From: Oscillospiraceae bacterium
GTDB lineage: Bacteria; Bacillota; Clostridia; Oscillospirales; Oscillospiraceae
Length of the DNA stretch: 35,361 nt
Assembly: GCA_009779845.1 (NCBI GenBank)
Contig: WRBE01000025.1
Span: forward strand, 1-35,361
Direction of reading: 5' to 3'
Below, one piece after another: positions 1 through 7,786 of the stretch. The position numbers were made by a program, and so were the translations under genes. Each line of letters starts with the position of its first letter. Positions within the stretch are counted from its first letter, which is position 1. Below the pieces are notes generated by a model, which did no database searches, had not been told where the DNA came from, and saw only the letters and a program-made list of their open reading frames with translations.

Positions 1-58
1 CTTGTTCTAAAGTTGGTCGCTGTTTTTTATCAATCCAAGCAGCGGCTTGTTTTGTCAT
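1..58 (-). CDS. Start of an unidentified protein, cut by the window edge
   Basis: An ATG at 58 opens a frame that runs off the left edge after 19 codons (MTKQAAAWIDKKQRPTLEQ). It is supported mainly by a good promoter at 129-157 that reads toward it, with a leader of about 65 bases. The ribosome site is weak (AGTAGG very close to the ATG). The N-terminus is reminiscent of M20-type amidohydrolases, but 19 residues are too few to name it. Confidence 0.4.
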   Translation of the reverse strand, partial: MTKQAAAWIDKKQRPTLEQ

Positions 59-70
59 GCCTACTTTTCT

Positions 71-103
71 CTGTCAAAGATCTTTTAATTTCGGACTTGA
101 CAG
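71..103. promoter_or_regulatory. Inverted repeat in the leader of the left-edge gene
   Basis: CTGTCAA at 71-77 and TTGACAG at 97-103 are perfect inverted copies 19 bases apart. They lie between the promoter at 129-157 and the ATG at 58. It could be an operator or a leader hairpin; the sequence does not decide. Confidence 0.3.
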
Positions 104-128
104 AACTTAGCAGGTCTTTCTTTTACCT

Positions 129-157
129 ATTATAACCAGTAGAGCGTAACATGGCAA
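129..157 (-). promoter_or_regulatory. Sigma-A-type promoter for the left-edge gene
   Basis: On the minus strand TTGCCA (157-152), 17 bases, then TATAAT (134-129). It starts just past the hairpin at 159-196 and reads toward the ATG at 58. Confidence 0.65.
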
Positions 158-158
158 G

Positions 159-196
159 TACACCCCCCGCAAGCAACTTTGCTTGTGGGGGGTGTA
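159..196 (-). terminator. Strong hairpin after the flippase gene, terminator-like
   Basis: A 17-base stem with one mismatch that can pair as G-U on one strand, and a 4-base loop (ACTT). The stem holds a run of six C opposite six G. It begins about 30 bases after the flippase stop codon and directly precedes the next promoter, which fits an operon end. No run of T follows on either strand, so it is not a textbook intrinsic terminator. Confidence 0.55.
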
Positions 197-225
197 TGCT
201 GCATCTTGCTTAACATGAAAGAAAC

Positions 226-1767
226 TTAATCTGCTTTGTTCTTTGCAAATCGCCCTTTAAGTAACTGGATTCCTTCTAGCAATACCATTTCCTTTAGCAC
301 AAAGGCTGTAAGCAGATACACGATGCCTCCAACTAGCGTACTGATCCCAAATCGCAAAATTGCGGCCTCCCCAATCATCAGGTGGCGGATTCCAAGAACC
401 GCAAAGGCGCAGGGAGCCGCCGAAGTTCCCATTTTCAAAACATCCATTGCTGTTTCAAAAAAACCAAGAGGCCCCATCTTCCGCCGCAGTAAGATTAGCA
501 ACAATACTGAAGACAGTCCACTCCCGATAGAGGTGGCCAACGCAATCCCGCCGATTCCCATAAACCGGGAGAGCCAAAGGCTTAATGCAATCGTGATAGA
601 GATGGTCACCGCACTACAAAACATGGGTGTCTTTGTGTCCTGCAGGCTATAAAAAAACCGGATCAGAAAATTATATATCGTAAGCCCCAGCAAACTGGGC
701 AAATACCACATAAGTGCAGTACCGGTCAGCAAGGTCGCTTCCGGTGTAAAGGCACCCCGCTCAAACACAATGCGCACTATGTCAAAGCTGGATGGAATCG
801 CAATCACGATAATCGGAACCACAAGGAATAAAATGGTACGCACGGTTTTCCACAGCAGATTGAGCATCTTCTCTGTGTCATTTTTGGCGGCATATTCACT
901 CATGTAGGAATAGACCATGCTTGCAATGGGCAGAACAAGTAATCCCTGCACAAAATTGGGCAACCGAGTCGCAAAGTTAATTGCAGCGGCAATACCTTCC
1001 CCAAGAAATGTGGCAATGATCATATCTACCCAAGCGTTTAGCTCCAGCAATGCACTACCTACCAAAGCCGGCATTAAAATTTTTACGTCACTGCGTATTT
1101 CCGGGGTGTTGAAACGCACAGAGCGTTTGTAGCGGTATTTCTCTTTCGGTAGCCAGATCAAAAAAATCAAACACTGGGCAACCATCCCTAATAACCCGGC
1201 GATAGATAGCCCCACAATTCCGCTTTGGGTTCCTGCAATCAAACATACTGCGATCATAATAATATTCATGGGTATCCCCATGAAATTAGGACCAAAAAAA
1301 CTTTTCCGGGCCGATAGATACCCGAAAAAGAAATGCACAAAAGCAAGGATTGGCAGTTGCAAAGCCGCAATTCTAATCGCAATTCGGGAAGCAGACACTT
1401 GCTCGCTATCAAACCCGGTCAGCTGGAGGATCTGCGGTGCAAAAATTTGCACCAATATCATGAGGCCGATATTGACTACCAACGACACTCCGAGAGCATT
1501 ATTAGCGACCGCCAAGGCTGCATCGTCCCCCTGCTCTTCCCGGGTGCGTAAATAGGTGGAAATAAATGTCTTAGATAAGTAAACAGACACCAATAAGCTC
1601 GATATCATCACAACCCGAATGGAAATAACATAAGCATCTGTTACTGCCCCCACTCCAAATACGGCGGCGATGACAGATTCACGCAAAAAGCCCAAGATAC
1701 CGCTGATGGCAGTGATAATTGTAATGATGAGTGCCGACTTGACAATGGGTTGATTTTCGCTGGGCAA
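226..1767 (-). CDS. MurJ/MviN-family lipid-linked glycan flippase
   Basis: A 513-residue polytopic membrane protein of the MurJ/MviN branch of the MOP exporter superfamily. The N-terminus shows the family pattern GILGFLRESVIAAVFG followed by TDAY, and hydrophobic segments fill the full length, consistent with about 14 helices. The start is TTG at 1767, with GGAG 8 bases upstream. The family moves undecaprenyl-linked precursors across the membrane (lipid II for MurJ). As the last gene of a polysaccharide operon, and the only flippase seen there, it may instead act as the Wzx-like flippase for the local repeat unit; this is inference. It could also be the cell's true MurJ, which cannot be settled without the rest of the genome. 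Confidence 0.85.
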   Translation of the reverse strand: MPSENQPIVKSALIITIITAISGILGFLRESVIAAVFGVGAVTDAYVISIRVVMISSLLVSVYLSKTFISTYLRTREEQGDDAALAVANNALGVSLVVNIGLMILVQIFAPQILQLTGFDSEQVSASRIAIRIAALQLPILAFVHFFFGYLSARKSFFGPNFMGIPMNIIMIAVCLIAGTQSGIVGLSIAGLLGMVAQCLIFLIWLPKEKYRYKRSVRFNTPEIRSDVKILMPALVGSALLELNAWVDMIIATFLGEGIAAAINFATRLPNFVQGLLVLPIASMVYSYMSEYAAKNDTEKMLNLLWKTVRTILFLVVPIIVIAIPSSFDIVRIVFERGAFTPEATLLTGTALMWYLPSLLGLTIYNFLIRFFYSLQDTKTPMFCSAVTISITIALSLWLSRFMGIGGIALATSIGSGLSSVLLLILLRRKMGPLGFFETAMDVLKMGTSAAPCAFAVLGIRHLMIGEAAILRFGISTLVGGIVYLLTAFVLKEMVLLEGIQLLKGRFAKNKAD

Positions 1768-1790
1768 TATAGTAGCTCCCTTTTATAGAA

Positions 1791-3350
1791 TTATGCTTCT
1801 TTTTGATCCGAGAAACCATCTTTCATAGATATGAGAAACATCCCTAAGAAGTAAACAAATGCAAATGTGTGAACTCGTCCACCGGGGGACTGAATAAACG
1901 TGCTCTCAACTAAGCCCCGAGCAAGGTAATACGCAAGGCCACTCATCGCCGCAACAAAGAACGGAGCGTCCTGACGCCCAACTACAAGAACAGACAATTT
2001 CTTTATCCCCCTGAGGGCAAAATACCCTGCAATGAACACAACCACCAAGAGGACAAATACGCCATGAGTCGTCAAAATCTGCAACACATCATTATGCAAG
2101 TTCATTACGGTTGCATCTGCAAATAGTGCTACAATAACATCATCTTCGATGTTTGGGACAATGTGATAAGCCGAAGCCGCCCACCCAACTCCCCAAAAAG
2201 GGTAACTTCCAGCTGTTCGCAATCCACTCCGCCAAATTGCGACACGCCCGCTGTCTGTAGAGTGTTCAACATTACGAACAGTATCTATCGGCACTATATT
2301 AGGAGATTCTTCCTCTTGATCTGCACCTGTTGGCTGCTCCTCCTCGTCGCCTGTGGCACCAATATTCTGCACTCTTTCCGAAACACTGCTCACCACAGCA
2401 GGCACATAGCCTAGAGCAGGTACCATTACTCTAGCTAAAGCAATCGTTGAAAGGGTGAATAGCGCACACACCAGGACGCCACATACAACTCTGCGCAAAA
2501 TCGATCTGCCAGCCCATTTCATAGGGCTTCTGGCAGTATGGTTCAGTAAGAAATACAAAAAAGAAAACACTGCAACAAATCCATAGAAGGAGAGACTGGA
2601 GCTTCTGCCACCGCCTAGTAGCGCACAGAAAAAACAAACGATTAATGAAACGATATAGGGCCATTTGCGTTTCACAGGAAAACAGCGTAATTGTATCAAC
2701 GCAAACATCATACCTAGAAACGCCAACTCGGACAAAAACCCGGAGTTAATCGTGACACCGTGTAACCGATTCCATGGCATAAATCCATACCCAAACTGAT
2801 AATCATTTATATATATAAACCCATTAATGTCAAATACAAAAGTTATGAAGGAGAGGATAGACACTGTTGTGGCAATCCATACAATACATGCGTTTACTAT
2901 CTTTATGTTTCTCTTTTGTTTTTCTCCCTCCCTGCTAAAAAAAAGTATCGAGATAACAAACAGCTCAATTGCCACAAAGATGAGACTATATATATTCAAG
3001 AAAAAACCAAACACACCCATCCTGATATTGACCAGATTGGCCATTAGCATAAAGAGCAATAGCATAAAGAATAATGGGAATGTTTTATCTCTTAAGATAA
3101 CTCGCTTGGTAAAAATATCATATAAAATGATTGATACCCCGTAAATTAACAGAAGTAGAAAAGGCACCTGCATGATAGATTGATTATTCGCAATCAGTAT
3201 AACATAGGGTGCTAACCATCGCAATACTGCAAATGAAAAATACAAAACTAAAAACCACATTGGCTCTCCAAATATGCAGTTTATTGCAGGGAATCTTTCG
3301 CCAACCCGAATGATAGGCAATTTTTTTTCTATCCATGAAATGGCCCTCAT
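1791..3350 (-). CDS. Wzy-like polysaccharide polymerase / O-antigen ligase family membrane protein
   Basis: A 519-residue protein with about a dozen hydrophobic segments and one large hydrophilic extracellular loop at roughly residues 320-370, rich in Glu and Asp. After the loop comes a segment of Wzy_C type (SGRVAIWRSGLRTAGSYPFWGVGW, then LHNDVLQILTTHGV), as in O-antigen ligases and polymerases that act on lipid-linked glycans outside the membrane. ATG at 3350 has GAGGTG 7 bases upstream. It lies between the family 2 glycosyltransferase and flippase genes, so polymerisation of the locus glycan is its likely job. The coding sequence looks visibly more AT-rich than capE-capG, as is common for the specificity genes of such loci. 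Confidence 0.8.
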   Translation of the reverse strand: MRAISWIEKKLPIIRVGERFPAINCIFGEPMWFLVLYFSFAVLRWLAPYVILIANNQSIMQVPFLLLLIYGVSIILYDIFTKRVILRDKTFPLFFMLLLFMLMANLVNIRMGVFGFFLNIYSLIFVAIELFVISILFFSREGEKQKRNIKIVNACIVWIATTVSILSFITFVFDINGFIYINDYQFGYGFMPWNRLHGVTINSGFLSELAFLGMMFALIQLRCFPVKRKWPYIVSLIVCFFCALLGGGRSSSLSFYGFVAVFSFLYFLLNHTARSPMKWAGRSILRRVVCGVLVCALFTLSTIALARVMVPALGYVPAVVSSVSERVQNIGATGDEEEQPTGADQEEESPNIVPIDTVRNVEHSTDSGRVAIWRSGLRTAGSYPFWGVGWAASAYHIVPNIEDDVIVALFADATVMNLHNDVLQILTTHGVFVLLVVVFIAGYFALRGIKKLSVLVVGRQDAPFFVAAMSGLAYYLARGLVESTFIQSPGGRVHTFAFVYFLGMFLISMKDGFSDQKEA

Positions 3351-3399
3351 AACACGACACCTCTTTTTGAAATCACTTTCATGAACTCCTTTCAGCCAT

Positions 3400-4422
3400 T
3401 TAAAAGTCTCTAAGCCCTTTTATCACTATTCTCGTTCTTACCGCTAATTCCGGAGATAGGTACGCTAACACAAATCTAGCTTTTGCGATAAATCCAGTTT
3501 TGGTTGAAAGCAAATAGGCGCCAGCGTATCTTCTGGCTTTTTTGCGTAGTCTGGAGCGGTATCTCTGCTTTTCCTGCCTTGAGTCACCAATCGTGGAGTA
3601 TAACAAAAAATTAACAATATTATGTATATAGAATAGTCTCATCATATGTGCAATACGAGGTGCCGTTTGCTCCATTTGTATTCTAAAGCGCTCAACCGCA
3701 TCATAAATTGAAAATTTTCTTTCATTGAGCGCTGTCGTTGTGAGAGAGCCACTTCTTGTGCGCCACAAATATAGCCCTTCAGACAAAACAGTAAAACCGT
3801 CAATTCTCCCTGCAATGCAAAATGTTAATAATCCATCCTCACCAAAATAACAGCTCTCATCGAAACGGAGAGCACCCTCACCATAAAACAGATCAGCGCA
3901 ATATATTTTTGCATAGACGCCACTATGGGTCCGGCCCTTGAGTATCATTTTTAAATATTTCTCTGACGACACTGTCCAGGAAGGGAATTTTTTTGTACTT
4001 GTACTTGAGCGCAATGCTTCCATATCAGAGGCAAAGCGCGAAAAATCACAGCACACAACTTTTTTTCCGCTTTGGGTTGCGGCATGCAAGAGTTTTTCAT
4101 ACATATCAGGTTTGATCCCATCATCAGAATCCACAAAAGCGATCCATTGTCCATTTGCAGAATCAATCCCCAAGTTTCGAGCGCTGCTTACCCCTTTATT
4201 TTCCTGATAGATTACCCGAATGCGGTCATCCATTTTCCTATAATGTTCACAAATATCACCGCTGGAATCTGTTGAACCATCATTCACTAGAATAATTTCT
4301 AGATTACGATAGGTTTGATCAAGAATACTGTCAAGACACTCTGCTAAGTATTCCTCCACATTATATACGGGCACGATCACACTAATCAAACCATCTCGCA
4401 TTTCTATACGTTCCTTTGTCAT
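3400..4422 (-). CDS. Family 2 glycosyltransferase (GT-A fold)
   Basis: About 340 residues. The N-terminus carries the GT2 hallmark ISVIVPVYNVEEYLAECLDS, then EIILVNDGSTDSSG and the metal/nucleotide-binding segment AFVDSDDGI (DXD type). The C-terminal 130 residues are basic and probably membrane-associated. ATG at 4422 is preferred because GGGGG lies 8 bases upstream; a TTG five codons earlier would overlap that site. It should add one sugar to the growing lipid-linked unit on the cytoplasmic side. Donor and acceptor cannot be read from sequence. Together with the polymerase gene it forms the AT-rich, probably strain-specific part of the operon. Confidence 0.88.
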   Translation of the reverse strand: MTKERIEMRDGLISVIVPVYNVEEYLAECLDSILDQTYRNLEIILVNDGSTDSSGDICEHYRKMDDRIRVIYQENKGVSSARNLGIDSANGQWIAFVDSDDGIKPDMYEKLLHAATQSGKKVVCCDFSRFASDMEALRSSTSTKKFPSWTVSSEKYLKMILKGRTHSGVYAKIYCADLFYGEGALRFDESCYFGEDGLLTFCIAGRIDGFTVLSEGLYLWRTRSGSLTTTALNERKFSIYDAVERFRIQMEQTAPRIAHMMRLFYIHNIVNFLLYSTIGDSRQEKQRYRSRLRKKARRYAGAYLLSTKTGFIAKARFVLAYLSPELAVRTRIVIKGLRDF

Positions 4423-4493
4423 TAAAATTTCCCCCAATTATCACTATCTTTTTCACTTAGTTTGAACATTAAGCGCTCGCGCTCAACATTTTC

Positions 4494-5618
4494 CTACTTC
4501 ATCCACACATTCTTATTCACAATATGCGTATAACTCTGAATCACTTTCACAACCTTTGTTGACACGTTCGTGTCCATATAATCATGGGGTAGCGTTCCTG
4601 TGTGACCGTCTTGCTTCATAGTGATAGCGAGGGCCGCTGCCTGTTCTACATCTGTGTCTTTGATGCCGCCTACGACTACGGTACCGCCGTCTAAGGCCTC
4701 TGGGCGTTCGGTGGAAGTGCGGATGAGTACGCCAGGGAAGTCTAAGATCGCACTCTCTTCCGACAGCGTCCCACTGTCGGACAATACACAGAGGGCAGAC
4801 ATTTGTAGCTTATTATAGTCGAAAAATCCGAAAGGCTTCACCGTCTGTACCAACGGATGGAACCGGAACCCTCTGGCGTCAATGTACTTTTGCGCCCTCG
4901 GGTGGGTGGAGTAGATAATAGGCACCTCATAGAGTTCAGCCATGTGATTTAAGGCGTTCATTAGGGACATGAAGTTCTCTTCGTGGTCGATATTCTCTTC
5001 TCGATGGGCGGAGACAAGGATATACTTCCCTTTTTCTAACTCCAACCGCTCCAACACGTCACTTTCAGCGATTTCTTTCTGATAGGTGGACAACACCTCT
5101 GTCATAGGCGATCCGGTGACGAAGATTGTTTTCCCGTCAATCCCCTCATCCAGCAAGTATCTGCGGGAATTTTCTGTATAGGGCAGGTTGATGTCCGCAA
5201 TGTGGTCTACAATCTTACGGTTAATCATCTCCGGCACGTTCCAATCCCAACAGCGATTTCCTGCCTCCATGTGGAAAATCGGAATTTTTAGGCGCTTGGC
5301 AGAAATGGCGGATAAGGCAGAGTTTGTATCGCCCAGCACCAAAAGCGCATCCGGCCGCTCTTTTTCCAGCACTTCATAGGACTTGGCCAGAATATTCCCC
5401 ATGGTCTCACCCAGATGGTCGCCAACGCTGTCTAGGTAATAATCCGGCGCTCGGAGTTCCAGATTCTCAAAAAACACTTGGTTCAACGTATAGTCCCAAT
5501 TCTGTCCCGTATGCACCAGAATGTGGTCGAAATATTGATCACAGACCTTGATACAGGCAGAAAGCCGGATAATCTCCGGCCGGGTGCCCACAATGGTCAT
5601 TAGTTTTAGCTTGCTCAT
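4494..5618 (-). CDS. capG: CapG-type UDP-N-acetyl-hexosamine 2-epimerase (UDP-L-FucNAc synthesis, last step)
   Basis: A 374-residue non-hydrolysing UDP-sugar 2-epimerase, related to WecB/MnaA. It shows MTIVGTRPEIIRLS at the N-terminus, LVLGDTNSALSA, the FHMEAGNRCWD segment, SAHREENID and the SDSGTLSEE motif that binds the UDP. In the CapE-CapF-CapG (WbjB-C-D, FnlA-B-C) pathway this enzyme turns UDP-N-acetyl-L-pneumosamine into UDP-N-acetyl-L-fucosamine. The ATG follows the capF stop with one base between, so translation is probably coupled. Its position next to capE and capF is what favours CapG over a housekeeping UDP-GlcNAc 2-epimerase. Confidence 0.88.
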   Translation of the reverse strand: MSKLKLMTIVGTRPEIIRLSACIKVCDQYFDHILVHTGQNWDYTLNQVFFENLELRAPDYYLDSVGDHLGETMGNILAKSYEVLEKERPDALLVLGDTNSALSAISAKRLKIPIFHMEAGNRCWDWNVPEMINRKIVDHIADINLPYTENSRRYLLDEGIDGKTIFVTGSPMTEVLSTYQKEIAESDVLERLELEKGKYILVSAHREENIDHEENFMSLMNALNHMAELYEVPIIYSTHPRAQKYIDARGFRFHPLVQTVKPFGFFDYNKLQMSALCVLSDSGTLSEESAILDFPGVLIRTSTERPEALDGGTVVVGGIKDTDVEQAAALAITMKQDGHTGTLPHDYMDTNVSTKVVKVIQSYTHIVNKNVWMK

Positions 5619-5619
5619 A

Positions 5620-6732
5620 CTACACCTCTAAAAAATATGTGTCCGGCTTTTCTGGGTTAAATAACTCATTGGCCCACATAATTGTCACCATGTCGGTGTC
5701 GCCCAAGTTTTCGATATTATGGGTATAGCCGGGGGGGATATCCACCACTTCTAGGCTGCTTCCATCTACGAAATATTCTAGCACCTCTGTGCCGCCAACC
5801 GGGCGGAACCGAATCACGCCCCTGCCGGACACCACCAAGAATTTCTCATTTTTAGTATGGTGCCAGTGGTTGCCTTTGACAATCCCCGGTTTCGAGACAT
5901 TGACAGAAACTTGGCCCCTGTCCTCTGTACGGATAAATTCGGTAAACGAACCCCGGTTGTCTACGTTCATTTGCAAGGGATAGGAGAACCCATCCGTGGG
6001 CAGATAGCTCAAATATGTCGCATATAGTTTTTTCGTGAAGGCATCAGACATGTCCGGGATGCTGCATGCCTCTCGGCTCTCTTTGAATGTACGGAGCAGT
6101 CGGGCAATCTCACCCAGCTCCACCGTGTGGACTACCGGCACTTGGCAAAAACCCTCTGCACCCTGATTGGGTTTTCCGTTTAGGGCATGGATAAGTTCTC
6201 CCACCACATCGTCAATGTAGACCAAATTCATTATAACCGCTGGGTCGTTCACCTGAATAGGCAAATCATGTGCAATATTATAACAAAAGGTCGCCACCGC
6301 ACTGTTATAATTGGGTCGGCACCATTTCCCAAACACATTGGGCAATCGGTATACCAACACCGCGGCCCCTGTCTCTTTGCTATATTGGAAAAATAAATCC
6401 TCCCCTGCTTTTTTGCTTTTGCCATATGGATTATCCAGTGCCGCCTGTATGGAGGAAGAGAGCACCACCGGACAAGTGTTGTTATGCCGCTTCAGCGTAT
6501 CCAGCAACATAGAGGAAAACCCGAAGTTCCCCTCCATAAATTCATCCATATGCTCTGGGCGGTTTACACCGGCCAAGTGGAACACAAAGTCCGCCTCTTG
6601 GCAGTAGCTATCTAACAGAGCCAACTCTGTGTCTATATCATATTCTAAAATCTCTGTATCCCGCTGGGTTCGTAATTCGGCAATCAAATTTTTCCCGACA
6701 AACCCATAGGCTCCGGTTACTAGTATCTTCAA
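5620..6732 (-). CDS. capF: CapF-type bifunctional reductase with C-terminal cupin
   Basis: About 370 residues in two parts. The N-terminal SDR domain starts with ILVTGAYGFVGKNL (NAD(P)-binding glycine motif) and has PYGKSKKAGE with the catalytic Tyr-Lys pair. The C-terminal cupin has the metal-binding HWHHTKNEKFLVVSG. CapF (WbjC, FnlB) converts the keto-sugar product of CapE toward UDP-N-acetyl-L-talosamine-type intermediates; the cupin catalyses epimerisation and the SDR domain the NADPH reduction. The start is TTG at 6732, one base after the capE stop and with GGGAGG about 9 bases upstream. A reading from 6762 would add ten residues that overlap capE and are not like the family. Confidence 0.9.
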   Translation of the reverse strand: MKILVTGAYGFVGKNLIAELRTQRDTEILEYDIDTELALLDSYCQEADFVFHLAGVNRPEHMDEFMEGNFGFSSMLLDTLKRHNNTCPVVLSSSIQAALDNPYGKSKKAGEDLFFQYSKETGAAVLVYRLPNVFGKWCRPNYNSAVATFCYNIAHDLPIQVNDPAVIMNLVYIDDVVGELIHALNGKPNQGAEGFCQVPVVHTVELGEIARLLRTFKESREACSIPDMSDAFTKKLYATYLSYLPTDGFSYPLQMNVDNRGSFTEFIRTEDRGQVSVNVSKPGIVKGNHWHHTKNEKFLVVSGRGVIRFRPVGGTEVLEYFVDGSSLEVVDIPPGYTHNIENLGDTDMVTIMWANELFNPEKPDTYFLEV

Positions 6733-6733
6733 T

Positions 6734-7774
6734 CTATCGAACCTCCCACATGGCCAGCTCATCTCGGATATACTGGAGGGATAATAGCTTTTCTTTCACT
6801 TGGCTGACATCCAGCAACTCCGTATTGGCGGAATTAAACTCGGTCAAAGTCTCTCGACCGGGGCCGCCTTCTACGAAGTATTTGTCATAATTTAAGTCCC
6901 GCCCATCACAGGGCACGCGGTAGAAATTGCCCATATCAACAGCACCCTCGCACTCCTCGTTCGTGAGCAGGGTCTCGTACATCTTTTCGCCGTGGCGGAT
7001 GCCGATGACTTTGGTCTCGCTCTCCACTTGGAACAACTCTTTGATGGCTTGCGCCAGCACCCCAACAGTACAGGCCGGAGCTTTTTGCACCATAATATCC
7101 CCAGCCTCGGCGTGTTTGAACGCAAACAGAACCAGCTCTACCGACTCTTCCAAGCTCATAATAAACCGGGTCATAGACGGTTCGGTTAAGGTCAGGGGTT
7201 TGCCGCTTTTAATCTGTTCGACGAACAGGGGGATCACGCTACCGCGAGAGGCCATGACGTTGCCGTATCGGGTACAGCAAATCATCGTTTTTTCTTGAGA
7301 TACTGTACGAGACTTGGCCACAGCCACCTTTTCCATCATGGTTTTGCTGGCACCCATGGCGTTGACCGGGTAGGCGGCCTTGTCAGTGGACAGACAAATC
7401 ACCTTTTTGACCCCGCAAGAGATGGCGGCACTGAGCACATTATCTGTGCCGATGATGTTGGTTTTCACCGCCTCCATAGGGAAAAATTCACAAGACGGCA
7501 CCTGTTTCAATGCCGCTGCGTGGAAGATGTAGTCTACACCGTGCATGGCGTTTTTCACACTGTTGATGTCCCGCACATCGCCGATGTAGAACTTAATTTT
7601 TCCGCTTTCTTTCGGATAGCGCTCTTGATAGAAATGGCGCATGTCGTCCTGTTTCTTTTCGTCTCTGGAGAAAATCCGAATTTCTCCAATATCAGTGAGT
7701 AAAAAGTGGTTGAGCACAGCATTCCCAAAGGAACCTGTGCCACCGGTTATGAGTAAGGTTTTGGATTCAAACAT
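6734..7774 (-). CDS. capE: CapE-type UDP-GlcNAc 4,6-dehydratase/5-epimerase
   Basis: About 346 residues, the length of soluble CapE/WbjB/FnlA enzymes. The Rossmann motif is LLITGGTGSFGNAVL near the start; further motifs are YIFHAAALKQVPSCEFFP and LSTDKAAYPVNAMGASK, where Met stands in the usual Tyr place of the SDR triad, as known for this subfamily. It starts UDP-L-FucNAc synthesis from UDP-GlcNAc. ATG at 7774 is chosen over GTG at 7780 because GGAGG lies 6 bases before the ATG. The gene follows the membrane dehydratase gene with about 12 bases between. Confidence 0.92.
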   Translation of the reverse strand: MFESKTLLITGGTGSFGNAVLNHFLLTDIGEIRIFSRDEKKQDDMRHFYQERYPKESGKIKFYIGDVRDINSVKNAMHGVDYIFHAAALKQVPSCEFFPMEAVKTNIIGTDNVLSAAISCGVKKVICLSTDKAAYPVNAMGASKTMMEKVAVAKSRTVSQEKTMICCTRYGNVMASRGSVIPLFVEQIKSGKPLTLTEPSMTRFIMSLEESVELVLFAFKHAEAGDIMVQKAPACTVGVLAQAIKELFQVESETKVIGIRHGEKMYETLLTNEECEGAVDMGNFYRVPCDGRDLNYDKYFVEGGPGRETLTEFNSANTELLDVSQVKEKLLSLQYIRDELAMWEVR

Positions 7775-7786
7775 GCGCACCCTCCA

